Under the pieces are notes generated by a model. The model searched no databases, was not told the DNA's origin, and saw nothing but the letters and a program-made list of their open reading frames with translations. Below are positions 16,729-25,453 of a stretch of 64,000 nt of DNA, in pieces. Each line of letters starts with the position of its first letter. The first letter of the stretch is position 1. The stretch is from contig JAFXSH010000113.1 in the NCBI GenBank assembly GCA_017525805.1, positions 143,637 to 207,636 on the forward strand, read 5' to 3'. A program made the translations under genes and the position numbers. This DNA is from Clostridia bacterium (GTDB lineage: Bacteria; Bacillota_A; Clostridia; Christensenellales; Aristaeellaceae).

Positions 16729-17512
16729 GCGGTTTTTGTGTTTGTTTGCGGCATTGCTTTTGGTTACCCCCGCCTTGGGCGAAATGACGGTGGAGCGCCG
16801 GGAGGGGGAACAATATTATCCCTCGGAAAAGAATTGGGTGTATCATTTCACCTACGCCTATCCCCATGTGGCGGGGGACGATTACACCGCCGCCCTGATC
16901 AACGATACCTATGAAATGGCGCTGGATGAATGGGCACAGTTGGTGCTGCCCATGTTCGCCAATTCCCCGGATATGCGCTATGACGGGAAAAACGAAGTAA
17001 CCCACGATTACACCATCATGTGCAATAACGGCAAGGTGCTGTCCATCCTGCAAACCCGCATCCAGACGCGCGGCGAGGACGGCCCCCTGTACGCCCTGGA
17101 CCCCCTGACCTTCGACGTGGGCGGCATGTACGCGGGCGAAACCCTGACCCTGCGGGGCGTGACCCTGATCCAGGCCGGGGTGGACGGGTCGATGTTAGAG
17201 GACGTGGAACCGGAGCTTTACCCCGAAATCGCCCACATCATCGACGGGTCTTCCGATGAAATGGCGGAAGCGCTGCTGCCCATCCTGTATGAGGAATTTC
17301 AGGGTTTGCAGGAAAAGGGCGTGATTGCTTCCCATTGGACGCGGGAAGCATTTGAGGACGAGTTTTCCCCTACTCAGGATTTTTATACCGACGATCAAGG
17401 CCGCATCGTGTTTTTCTTCCAGCCCACATTGCTTTTTGCCCCCTCCTTTGATGTGCCGGTTTTCCCCTTTACCCCGGCGGAGCTGGACGAAATTTTAGCA
17501 AGTGCGGAATAA
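16721..17512 (+). CDS. Secreted DUF3298-like protein
   Basis: 263 residues; signal peptide 1-20 (VTPALGE). The pattern of an N-terminal pair of helices flanking strands, then PTQDFYTDDQGRIVFFF and FPFTPAEL near the end, matches the DUF3298/RsiV-like C-terminal domain known from anti-sigma factors and secreted proteins. There is no anti-sigma N-terminus here. Start overlaps the upstream gene (AATGGTTAA). Last gene before a good terminator. Confidence 0.7.
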   Translation: MVKRFLCLFAALLLVTPALGEMTVERREGEQYYPSEKNWVYHFTYAYPHVAGDDYTAALINDTYEMALDEWAQLVLPMFANSPDMRYDGKNEVTHDYTIMCNNGKVLSILQTRIQTRGEDGPLYALDPLTFDVGGMYAGETLTLRGVTLIQAGVDGSMLEDVEPELYPEIAHIIDGSSDEMAEALLPILYEEFQGLQEKGVIASHWTREAFEDEFSPTQDFYTDDQGRIVFFFQPTLLFAPSFDVPVFPFTPAELDEILASAE

Positions 17513-17529
17513 AAGATTGCTCCAAAAAT

Positions 17530-17576
17530 CCCCTCCCAAATCAGGCTTCACGCCCGCATCGGGAGGGGACTTTTTT
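17530..17576 (+). terminator. Rho-independent terminator after the CNNM operon
   Basis: CCCCTCCC (17530-17537) pairs with GGGAGGGG (17561-17568), followed by a T6 run at 17571-17576. Confidence 0.85.
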
Positions 17577-17605
17577 GTTTTACCGGAGGGACCGCTTAAA
17601 CAGGA

Positions 17606-18493
17606 TTACTCCTCATCGCCGCTGTCTTCGTCGCCGCTGTAATCCTCGTCGCCGCCGTCTTCATCGCCGCTGTTATCATCGCCGGCGTCGTCATCGCTGT
17701 CCCAATCGCCGTCATCGTCATCATTGTCGCCGTCATTATCATCTTCGCCATCATTATCCCAGTCGTCGTCTTCGCCGTCATCCTCGTCTTCGTCGTCTTC
17801 ATCATCGTCGTCATCTTCGTCCCAGTCATCGTCATCCCAGTCGAAATCATCGTCCTCGTAGAGGTCAATATCTTCATCGTCCAGCAGCAGGAACGCGACC
17901 ACCACATCGTAATCGTCGTGATCGAAGACATAGTCATACACGGTGCTGCCCGAGACGGCCTTCCCGAAAGCGGCGTTCACGGCGTTCAGCGCTTCCAGCG
18001 TGCCCTGCATGGTGGCTTTGGAAAAGCCGCCCGCCGCTACACAATAGGAGGATACGAAAAGCGAGCCCTTTACGCTGGCGTAGACCAGGATGCTGGCGCC
18101 GTCGGCGCTCTGCCCGCAATACATGTACAGGGTATCGCCGTTTCCGCTGTTGGAGGGCAGGCGGCCCGCGCTGGCGTTTTCAGGATAGTACTGGTAATAG
18201 TATTCCGTCCACGCATCCAGCTGCTCATCGGGCAAAGTGGACATGGTATAGCCGTCGAAGCCCTCTACAATCTGCACCGTGGTATAGATCGCGGCGTCAG
18301 GCTGGGTTTCAACGCCGATGATCAGCTTCACGCCGCCATCGTCCATCAGTTGTTCATCCAGCAATGCCAGCTTGCTGGGCAGCTTGATGGTCTTATCCAG
18401 CAGGTTGGATTTGTATTTTTCCGCCATGGCCGCGCCGGGCAGGCAGGAAAGTACCAGGGTCAGGGAAATGATCAGCGCCAACAGTTTTTTCAT
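17606..18493 (-). CDS. Secreted protein with long Asp/Glu-rich C-terminal tail
   Basis: 295 residues. Signal peptide 1-24 (CLPGAAMA), a globular alpha/beta region to about 195, then roughly 90 residues almost entirely Asp, Glu, Gly, Asn, Ser and Trp, in irregular DDD/EDD units. The globular part contains two conserved-looking strands (VKLIIGVET, ILVYASVKG) but I do not recognise it. The tail could bind Ca2+ or other cations, or cationic surface polymers; this is inference from composition. Start at ATG 18493 with AGGCGGAT upstream. It is monocistronic behind its own promoter and convergent with the CNNM operon. Confidence 0.75.
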   Translation of the reverse strand: MKKLLALIISLTLVLSCLPGAAMAEKYKSNLLDKTIKLPSKLALLDEQLMDDGGVKLIIGVETQPDAAIYTTVQIVEGFDGYTMSTLPDEQLDAWTEYYYQYYPENASAGRLPSNSGNGDTLYMYCGQSADGASILVYASVKGSLFVSSYCVAAGGFSKATMQGTLEALNAVNAAFGKAVSGSTVYDYVFDHDDYDVVVAFLLLDDEDIDLYEDDDFDWDDDDWDEDDDDDEDDEDEDDGEDDDWDNDGEDDNDGDNDDDDGDWDSDDDAGDDNSGDEDGGDEDYSGDEDSGDEE

Positions 18494-18544
18494 AGGTTTG
18501 ATCCGCCTTTCTTGCGTTTCTTTTCTTTTTGAGCACCGCGCGCC

Positions 18545-18573
18545 ATTATACACCAAATCGTGATTGGATGCAA
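18545..18573 (-). promoter_or_regulatory. Predicted sigma-A promoter for the acidic-tail protein
   Basis: Minus strand TTGCAT (18573-18568), 17 bp, TATAAT (18550-18545). Confidence 0.75.
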
Positions 18574-18593
18574 ATGCTTTATCAAATTATCTT

Positions 18594-18623
18594 TAAAAAA
18601 ACCGCCGTGCTTGCGCACGGCGG
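18594..18623 (-). terminator. Rho-independent terminator after the sugar-binding protein gene
   Basis: Minus strand CCGCCGTGC (18623-18615), GCAA tetraloop, GCACGGCGG (18610-18602), then TTTTTTT. A textbook terminator. Confidence 0.9.
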
Positions 18624-18649
18624 CGGGTTTATGATGCTTAGGTCAGCGA

Positions 18650-19990
18650 TTACTTCGCGTTGAAGGTATCGCACAGGCCCTGCCAGGTGGGCATAGCCGC
18701 TTCGATCAGTTCAGCGGGAGTGCTGCCGCCCAGGGACCACAGCAGGCTGGAGCCGATCACGTCGTTCTGGGTGCCCAGGTACAGCACCTTGTTGACGCGG
18801 CAATGTTCGGGCTCACGCAGCATGGCGTAGGTTTCGTCCACGGCGCGGTCATCGGTGTAGTTGTACTTATTGCCGATCCAGGAATCGTCATCGTCGAAGC
18901 CGGGAGTAGGATTGCTCCACAGGTCATACAGGAAGGCCAGCTTGGCGATGGTTTCGTCGGCGTAGCAGGCGGGGATCAGGGTGATGTTGTCGCTGACGAC
19001 GGTGACATAGGTGTCGCCTTCGTTAGGCACGGGCCAGGCCACGCAGCCCCAGTCGTCGGTCATGTCGGCCATTTCGGAGTTGTCATTGAAGCCGCCGTAG
19101 GTCTGATATACATAGAAGCCGTACTTGCCGGTCTTCCAGGCATCCTTGTACCAGTCCCAGTTCGCGCCTTCGGGAGTGGCGGCGAAGTACTTGCTCTGGA
19201 TATCCTTGAACCAGGTCAGGGCTTCCAGGGTCTCGTTGGAATTCATGGCGGGATAGATGTTGCCGTTCTCGTCGAAGTCGAAGAAGCAGCCGCCGTTGGA
19301 GAACACGCTCAGCACGTAAGCGTCGTCGCCGGAGCCCAGCATACCCCAAATGTCGTACACGCCGTCATTATCGGTATCCTTGGTGATCTTGGCCAGCATT
19401 TCTTCAAACGCAGCCCAAGTCCACTTGCCTTCGGCCTGGAGGTCATAAATGTCGTTCCATTCGATGCCCGCTTCTTCCAGCACGCGCTTGTTGAAGTACA
19501 GGCAGCCGCGGGGTTCGCTGTTGCCGGCATACAGGCCGTAGAGCTTGCCGCCCACGGTCATGAAGTCGATTTCAGCATCGTTCCACTTGTCGGCGGTGAC
19601 GTCGATGTACTTGGTATCGATGGGGGCGGCAATGCCGTTGTTCACCAGGGAAACCACCTTGCCGGGCTCGATGATGTACATGCGCAGGCTGCCGTCGGGG
19701 GTGCCGGTGAAGTTGATCATTTCCTCGGCGCAGGTGCCCCAGTCGCCGCCCTGCATCTGATGCAGATTCACGTTATAGGTTTCGTTGATCCAATCGCGGT
19801 AGGCATACTGAGCAGCCTGTTCCTCGGTGGGATTCTCGTTCCGGGCGCCATCGCCGGACCAGTAGTCCAGGATCAGCACTTCGGCGCCGCCGAAATCGAT
19901 GCCTTCGACCACAGCGGGATACTCGGCCAGGGCCGCGCAGCAGGCGCACAGCATCATGGCGGAGAGCAGCAGAGCAACCAGTTTCTTCAT
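18650..19990 (-). CDS. Extracellular sugar-binding protein of an ABC importer
   Basis: 446 residues. Signal peptide 1-22 with cysteines (LCACCAALAE) but no convincing lipobox. The body is a two-lobed family-1-type solute-binding protein, with LYAGNSEPRGCLYFNKRVLEEAG and a Trp/Tyr-rich ligand region. Start at ATG 19990 with AAAAGGAGG. It has a separate promoter and lies after the terminator of the two upstream permeases (20180-22139), a typical arrangement to express the binding protein at a higher level. Substrate unknown; a large or modified oligosaccharide is suggested by the DUF5696 neighbour. Confidence 0.88.
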   Translation of the reverse strand: MKKLVALLLSAMMLCACCAALAEYPAVVEGIDFGGAEVLILDYWSGDGARNENPTEEQAAQYAYRDWINETYNVNLHQMQGGDWGTCAEEMINFTGTPDGSLRMYIIEPGKVVSLVNNGIAAPIDTKYIDVTADKWNDAEIDFMTVGGKLYGLYAGNSEPRGCLYFNKRVLEEAGIEWNDIYDLQAEGKWTWAAFEEMLAKITKDTDNDGVYDIWGMLGSGDDAYVLSVFSNGGCFFDFDENGNIYPAMNSNETLEALTWFKDIQSKYFAATPEGANWDWYKDAWKTGKYGFYVYQTYGGFNDNSEMADMTDDWGCVAWPVPNEGDTYVTVVSDNITLIPACYADETIAKLAFLYDLWSNPTPGFDDDDSWIGNKYNYTDDRAVDETYAMLREPEHCRVNKVLYLGTQNDVIGSSLLWSLGGSTPAELIEAAMPTWQGLCDTFNAK

Positions 19991-20053
19991 GAGTTTTTTC
20001 CTCCTTTTGATTTTCTCATACGCGAAACAGCGTACAAGTTCTTGGCAAGATAC

Positions 20054-20082
20054 AGTATACACTGGAATGCACAAAAAAGCAA
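20054..20082 (-). promoter_or_regulatory. Predicted promoter for the sugar-binding protein
   Basis: Minus strand TTGCTT (20082-20077), 17 bp, TATACT (20059-20054); leader of about 60 nt. Confidence 0.6.
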
Positions 20083-20127
20083 GCAAGAAATGAGACATTC
20101 TTCCTGAATTGTTGCGCAAAAATTGAG

Positions 20128-20161
20128 AAAAAATGTGGGAAGCTGTGGATCAGCCTCCCAC
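20128..20161 (-). terminator. Terminator at the end of the large carbohydrate operon
   Basis: Minus strand GTGGGAGGCTG (20161-20151) pairs, with one G-U, with CAGCTTCCCAC (20145-20135), then a T6 run at 20133-20128. Confidence 0.8.
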
Positions 20162-20179
20162 TGGGTATCTGTTGTTTTT

Positions 20180-21169
20180 TTACTCCTTCGATCCGCTCAT
20201 GGCGATGCTCTCCACGAATGTGCGCTGAGTGAAAATGTACAGGATGATCAGCGGCACGCTGCAGATGAGTACACCCACGAAGATCAGCTGCTGCTGACGG
20301 GCGTTGGGCACCACCATGGCCGCGTCGGAGCCCTTATTGAAGTAACGGCTCATGCGGCTCACGATGGAAGAAAGCTGAACGGAATAGATGGTGTAGCTGG
20401 AAAGGAAGTTGCGGCTGTAGAACAGGTCGGTCCACTGCCAGACGAAGGAGAACAGGAAGCAGCTGGCGATGGTGGGCAGGGCGTCGGGCAGCATGATCTT
20501 GCCGAAGGTGTACATGGTGCTGCACCCGTCCACATAGGCCGCTTCCTCCAGGGACTTGGGGATCCCCTTGAAGTACTGGCGCAGCATGTAGATGTACAGG
20601 CCGTCCTTTAAGCCCATGCAGGTGAGGCTCATGAGCACATACGGGATCACCGACGTGCGAAGGTTGATCGTATTGCCTGTGAGCGCTTTGAAGATGCCTA
20701 AGATATCAAAGGCGGCGAAGCGCACGTACAGGGAGGTTTGGATGGTCTGGGGCGGTACGATGATCAAAAGCACCACGCAGGCGAACCAGAACTTTTTCAG
20801 CGGGAAACTGTACCGGGCAAAGCCGTAGCCCACCAAAGTGCAGGCCGCCACCTGGCACAGGGACACCAGCAGGGACGTCCACAGGGTGTTGATCAGGGAG
20901 TTGGGCAGGTAGGTCAGATCGGCCACGATCTTGTAGTTGTCCAGCGTCACATGCCGGGGCAAAAGCACGATGGTGGAATCGTACAGGTCGCTTTCCACCA
21001 TCAGGCTGGTGGAAAAGCGGATGATCAGGGGCTGGATGATCATGAAGCACAATCCAAACAGCAGCAGGGCGCGCCCCAAGGAGATCGAAAGCTTCTTGAT
21101 CCGGGATTTCACCACGTACTTGGTATCCCGTTTGCTCACGCGCTTGGTCACGGCGGCGTCAGTCTTCAT
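20180..21169 (-). CDS. Carbohydrate ABC permease, MalG-like (second importer)
   Basis: 329 residues, six predicted membrane helices, with the EAA loop EEAAYVDGCSTMYTFGKIMLP near residues 220-240 that contacts the ATPase. A 30-residue basic cytosolic N-terminus precedes the first helix. Its start overlaps the end of the partner permease by 11 bp. No ATPase gene is adjacent, so a shared MsmX/UgpC-type ATPase is expected from elsewhere in the genome. Confidence 0.9.
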   Translation of the reverse strand: MKTDAAVTKRVSKRDTKYVVKSRIKKLSISLGRALLLFGLCFMIIQPLIIRFSTSLMVESDLYDSTIVLLPRHVTLDNYKIVADLTYLPNSLINTLWTSLLVSLCQVAACTLVGYGFARYSFPLKKFWFACVVLLIIVPPQTIQTSLYVRFAAFDILGIFKALTGNTINLRTSVIPYVLMSLTCMGLKDGLYIYMLRQYFKGIPKSLEEAAYVDGCSTMYTFGKIMLPDALPTIASCFLFSFVWQWTDLFYSRNFLSSYTIYSVQLSSIVSRMSRYFNKGSDAAMVVPNARQQQLIFVGVLICSVPLIILYIFTQRTFVESIAMSGSKE

Positions 21170-22139
21170 AGTAATGCACCCCCCTGTTGATGATAATGGC
21201 GGCGATACCGATGAAGAGGATGGCCACGCCGAAGTAGATCCAGCTCATGGCCGAAGCCATGCCGAAGTCCAGCTGCCCGTACATGATGGTGTTGATGCGC
21301 TCCATCACCCGGTTATCGTTCTTCATGAAGAAGTCGATGATGGTGTAGATGGTGTTCACCAGCAGCAGGGGGCTGACCATTGGGAAGGTGATCTTCCAGA
21401 AAGCTTCCCAGGCGGAGCAGCCTTCCACGTCCGCCGCCTCGTACAGGGACGGGGAAATGGCCTGCAGGCCGGAGAGGAACACGATGATCTGGATGCCGCT
21501 GGCCATGACGATATCGTAGATGGCGTCGATCATATCGAACAGCACATCGAACACCCCGCTGCCAATGCCGGACACGGAAAGCAGGTCCTGCAAGGCGGCG
21601 GAAATGTTCACGCCGGAGGATTTGCCAACGGCTTCCGCCATGCCGGCCATCATATCGTAGAACTCATTCTGGCTTTCGATGCCGGCCAGCACACCAGAGG
21701 ACAGGATCACCGGCAGGAAGAAGATGGCGCGGGCCAGGGTGCGGCCCTTGAAATTCTGGTTGAGGATCACAGCGATGACGAAGGACATCACGATCGTCGC
21801 CACGGCGTTGATGCCCATGCGGCTGATTTCCTCCACCAAATACTGGTTGAAGTAAGGGTCCACGCCCATGGCGTTCTGGTAGTTCCGGAACGCTATGAAG
21901 GTTTTTTCATAGCCCTGGCCGGGGATCAGCTTCACGTTGCTAAAGCTCATGATCACGGATTCCACCATGGGTGTGAGCATGAACACCAGGAAGCCGATGA
22001 TGAACGGCAGGATGAACATCACGCCCTGGCGGGCATGACGGGCGCGCATGGTACCGTATACCTTGGTGCCGGGAATGAAAGTGAGGATCGATTCGGAAAA
22101 GCCCCAGCTTTCCCGATCATTCTTTTTCTTTTTGCTCAT
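21159..22139 (-). CDS. Carbohydrate ABC permease, MalF-like (second importer)
   Basis: 326 residues with about six helices and the EAA loop YEAADVEGCSAWEAFWKITF. Between two central helices there is an insertion of about 45 residues (from SQNEFYDMMAG to the FDVLFDMIDA segment), longer than typical sugar permeases. Ribosome site GGGGGTGAGAGGG; the start overlaps the DUF5696 stop in an ATGA, so translation is coupled. Confidence 0.9.
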   Translation of the reverse strand: MSKKKKNDRESWGFSESILTFIPGTKVYGTMRARHARQGVMFILPFIIGFLVFMLTPMVESVIMSFSNVKLIPGQGYEKTFIAFRNYQNAMGVDPYFNQYLVEEISRMGINAVATIVMSFVIAVILNQNFKGRTLARAIFFLPVILSSGVLAGIESQNEFYDMMAGMAEAVGKSSGVNISAALQDLLSVSGIGSGVFDVLFDMIDAIYDIVMASGIQIIVFLSGLQAISPSLYEAADVEGCSAWEAFWKITFPMVSPLLLVNTIYTIIDFFMKNDNRVMERINTIMYGQLDFGMASAMSWIYFGVAILFIGIAAIIINRGVHYYED

Positions 22140-24751
22140 TCCCTCTCACCCCCTTCCACAACGTAGCCGCGGGCTGGAACGAGCACGGCTCCCGCCTGAT
22201 AATCCTCCGTGCCGTAATTGACGTATACCTTTGTGCCGTTTTCATATACGGTGACCCGGTTGTTGGCGTCCAGGATCATATGATCGACGATCCGCTGGCT
22301 GTTCAGCCCTTTCAGATCGGCCTGATAGGCGGCGATGAGGCTCAGGGCGCCTTCCTTCCAGGCGTCATAGGAAGCGCCGTAGTAGGAAGTATAGAAGCTG
22401 TCCTGAAGCACCCAGGTGTCCTTCGCCATGAAGGTGAAGTTCAGGCCCGCGCCGTATTCCGCACAGCGCAGCAGATCGGTGCGCCAATCGTTGGCCAGGT
22501 TGATGGGATCGCTGGTGTAGTTCACCGCGCCGTGGATGGCGATCTGGTAGAAGGGCACGGAAGCGTCTAAGATGGAATATTCCACGCCGTCCAGATCCAT
22601 ATCCGTAATGATGTCGGCGTAAGGCATGGCGTAGTCGTAGCCATCCTTGATCATCACGGCTTCCCCGGCGTCCCTGGCCTGTTTCAGGGAAGCGATGTTC
22701 ATTTGCTTCACCTGCTCCCGGGTGGTCATATCGTTCACATAGTAATCGGCGCTGAGCAGGTTGCCGATATCCCGGAACGCCACGCCGTAGGCTTTCTTGG
22801 CGGCCAAGGTATTGATCAGGTTATCGGTGCATTTCCGGGCGAATTTGGGCTGCACCAGGTAGAAATCATCCTGGTTGTCATCCGCCTTATAGATAATGGG
22901 CGAATAAGGCGTGATGATCACCTGCTCGCGGGTGGTGTAGCGGGCAGCGTCCCGGAAGGGGATGAAGCCCTGCAGCAGGCCGCTGTCGTAGGCAAAGCAG
23001 CTGACGCCGTCAAAGTACAGGTCCACGCCGACGTTTTGGGCGTCGTTGATCAGCAGCTCCATGCCCTTGGCCCCGCCCAATTCGTTCAGCACCTTGACGG
23101 AGGTGAGCACTTTCTGGTTCACGCCGCCGTTGCTCCAGCCGGTGACGCGCACGCTCAGGTTCTTTACGTCGCCCCGTTTCAGTTCCCGGATGATTTCGGT
23201 AGCCTGGGCGAAGGTGGTGGTTGGCACCACGGAATCCACCGGCATGCCGAACTTTACCACGGTCTTATCGATGGCTCCCACCAATTCAACGGAAACGGGC
23301 AGATCGGCGTCCACTTGGGCGTTTTTCAGTTCGGGGTACGTATCCCGCAGATAGTCGCCGTAGGCGCTGGCCATGTCCGCATAGCTCATGCTGTCCACGA
23401 ACCGGTAGCGCTGGCGCACGGTATCGGAGGGGATCTCCTTTTCAAACATGTACACCAGGGTGCCCGTTTTGTTGGATACGTTGTACTGGTCCCCGTGGAG
23501 CACAGTATAGCGGGCGCAGACCCAGTTGTAGCTGTTGTAGCGCAGGCTGATATCCGCTAAGATGCCGCCGTAGGAGGAAGCGCCTTCCATGATGCAGATG
23601 AAGGAGCCGCCGTTCTTGGCCATGCCGAACACGGGGAAGGTGTTCTTGGTTTCGTTGATCACTTCGCTGCGGAAGGTGGCGTAGTCCCAGCCGTACATAT
23701 TGGCGTAGTAGCTGTTCTGGGAAAGCTTTCCGTTGTTGAAGTTGATCAGCGCGCCGCCGCCCTCGGGCACGAACATGAAGCCCTCGTCCTTCGTGCCCGC
23801 CGCGCCGAACATGGGCAGCACGGTGAGGGTAGTGATGGGGAAGCTGTTGCGGTAGCGGATTTCGTCATAGGGAACTTCCACCACGAAGTCCGCGCCCTCC
23901 AGCCGGTAGCGCAGGGTCACGTTGAACACCGGCTTTTGGCTGGCGGAAGCGGAGGCGATCAGCTGCTGGTCCAGGTCGAATTCTTCCTGGTTGTAGCCCA
24001 CCTGCACGAAGTAATCGGCGATGGTCTGGTAATCCGCTTTTTTGGAGGTGTCCAGCACGCGGATGGGCTGTTCCGCCGCGCTCGGGTACTGGGCCAGGAT
24101 GGCTTCCTTTTCGGAATCGGACTTGGAAGCCAGAGTTTCGGGGGAATAAACGATGTACACGTTGCTGACCTTGCTGTTGATCTTGGATTTGGTCAGGCCC
24201 AGCTGTTCCTTCATCCTTTCGGTGAACATCTGGAACCTTTCTTCCGTGATGGCGTAAGGCATCATGTACACTTTGTTGATATCGCCGATGGAGTACACCA
24301 CGTCCACCGAATCAGCAGTCACGTTTTCGATGGCGTAGTTGCCGTTCATGATGGAACGCTGGTAGTTGTTGAAGGTGATGTTGGCGGTGCCCTTGTCCTT
24401 GTCGGTATATGTCATGAGCAGGGTGGACTGCAGGGCGTACAGGTTGGCCTGGCTGCTCTTGGCCACGGCGTCGCTGGCGGCGCCTTCCGGGTTGGACAGC
24501 CATTCGCGGCCGCTCGCCTTCTCCGTCAGCTTGAAATGGGTGGTCGTGGGGTCCAGTTCAAACTTGAGGGCGTCGTTTTCCAGCACGATGGGGTCCTTCC
24601 CGCCTTCATAGTAGGATACCTCGGGCAGCCGGGCCACCTGCTCATCCTTCTGGGAGTACAGGGGGATGCCCACGAAGTAGACCAGGCAGAAAAGCAGCGC
24701 GGCCGCAATCAGCCAGGGGATCAGCCGGCGGAGGATGGATTTCTTCTTCAT
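22136..24751 (-). CDS. DUF5696 family membrane-anchored protein, glycoside-hydrolase-like
   Basis: 871 residues. One N-terminal membrane anchor (about 8-29) and a long extracytoplasmic region. The first 330 residues look like beta-rich galactose-mutarotase-type layers (KFELDPTTTHFKLTEKASGREW); the central part (about 480-760) is compatible with a TIM-barrel with LLINDAQNVGVDLYFDGVS and ISSLLSAD-type strands. I place it in DUF5696 from memory; activity is not established. Position between Yip1 and two permeases suggests surface trimming or sensing of the transported glycan. Confidence 0.75.
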   Translation of the reverse strand: MKKKSILRRLIPWLIAAALLFCLVYFVGIPLYSQKDEQVARLPEVSYYEGGKDPIVLENDALKFELDPTTTHFKLTEKASGREWLSNPEGAASDAVAKSSQANLYALQSTLLMTYTDKDKGTANITFNNYQRSIMNGNYAIENVTADSVDVVYSIGDINKVYMMPYAITEERFQMFTERMKEQLGLTKSKINSKVSNVYIVYSPETLASKSDSEKEAILAQYPSAAEQPIRVLDTSKKADYQTIADYFVQVGYNQEEFDLDQQLIASASASQKPVFNVTLRYRLEGADFVVEVPYDEIRYRNSFPITTLTVLPMFGAAGTKDEGFMFVPEGGGALINFNNGKLSQNSYYANMYGWDYATFRSEVINETKNTFPVFGMAKNGGSFICIMEGASSYGGILADISLRYNSYNWVCARYTVLHGDQYNVSNKTGTLVYMFEKEIPSDTVRQRYRFVDSMSYADMASAYGDYLRDTYPELKNAQVDADLPVSVELVGAIDKTVVKFGMPVDSVVPTTTFAQATEIIRELKRGDVKNLSVRVTGWSNGGVNQKVLTSVKVLNELGGAKGMELLINDAQNVGVDLYFDGVSCFAYDSGLLQGFIPFRDAARYTTREQVIITPYSPIIYKADDNQDDFYLVQPKFARKCTDNLINTLAAKKAYGVAFRDIGNLLSADYYVNDMTTREQVKQMNIASLKQARDAGEAVMIKDGYDYAMPYADIITDMDLDGVEYSILDASVPFYQIAIHGAVNYTSDPINLANDWRTDLLRCAEYGAGLNFTFMAKDTWVLQDSFYTSYYGASYDAWKEGALSLIAAYQADLKGLNSQRIVDHMILDANNRVTVYENGTKVYVNYGTEDYQAGAVLVPARGYVVEGGERE

Positions 24752-24766
24752 ATCTGCATCCCCTCC

Positions 24767-25453
24767 TTAGTAAAGCCTGAACGCGACCTCGCGGTACAGG
24801 GACACAAAGAAGCCGACCGCGTCGCTCAAGAGGCTGAAGAAAACCAGGATCAGGAACAGGATCACCAGCGCGCCGAAGATGGTGAAAAACAGGAAGATGA
24901 GCGTTTTTCCCGGGGAATAATCGTGCACCTGCATCAGGCCCACGAAAGCCAGGAACACGCACCAGATCACCGATACGCTGGCCAGCACGGAATAGTACGC
25001 CGCTTCGTCGAAGGAGATCATGTGGCTGATGAGGATCATGGGCAGCTGGATGATCACATAGGGCACCAGCGCGTAGCACATGGCCATATAGATATCCTTG
25101 AACCGGCCCTTGCCGTCAAACAGCGTGGACAGAGCCCAGTTGCTCAGGCACAGGATCAGGAACGGAAACAGCAGCGATCCGCACTGCTCGTAAATGTTGA
25201 TGTACTGCAAGGGGGCGGTGATGAACTGGAAATTGGTGAGCATCAGCCGCATCACGTAGGTGAGCAGGAACAGGAACAGCCACGCGTGGGCCGCCATCAG
25301 GCTGCCCCGCTGTTCATGCACCAGGTCCCAGAAGCCGTCGAAGGGGTGGACAATGACGTAGAAGCCATATTTGAAGGAGGCTTTGAACTTTTGCCAGCCC
25401 TCTCCCCGCGTGCGGCCGGCGGATACGTTATCGAGCGATTTTGCGGCGTTCAT
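24767..25453 (-). CDS. YIP1-family polytopic membrane protein
   Basis: 228 residues with about five membrane segments (near 55-72, 95-110, 130-150, 155-175 and 185-215). The HPFDGFWDL opening and later LVPYVIIQLP fit bacterial Yip1 domain proteins. Function unknown; in eukaryotes the fold is in vesicle traffic, which does not transfer. Start ATG 25453 with GGGAGGTGG upstream, overlapping the end of the NHL/TPR gene by 26 bp. Confidence 0.75.
   Translation of the reverse strand: MNAAKSLDNVSAGRTRGEGWQKFKASFKYGFYVIVHPFDGFWDLVHEQRGSLMAAHAWLFLFLLTYVMRLMLTNFQFITAPLQYINIYEQCGSLLFPFLILCLSNWALSTLFDGKGRFKDIYMAMCYALVPYVIIQLPMILISHMISFDEAAYYSVLASVSVIWCVFLAFVGLMQVHDYSPGKTLIFLFFTIFGALVILFLILVFFSLLSDAVGFFVSLYREVAFRLY

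Noticed and set aside
17575..18321. Plus-strand Arg/His-rich open frame
   Set aside because: Antisense of the Asp/Glu codon tail; GAC/GAT complements give His/Arg, so it is an artefact.
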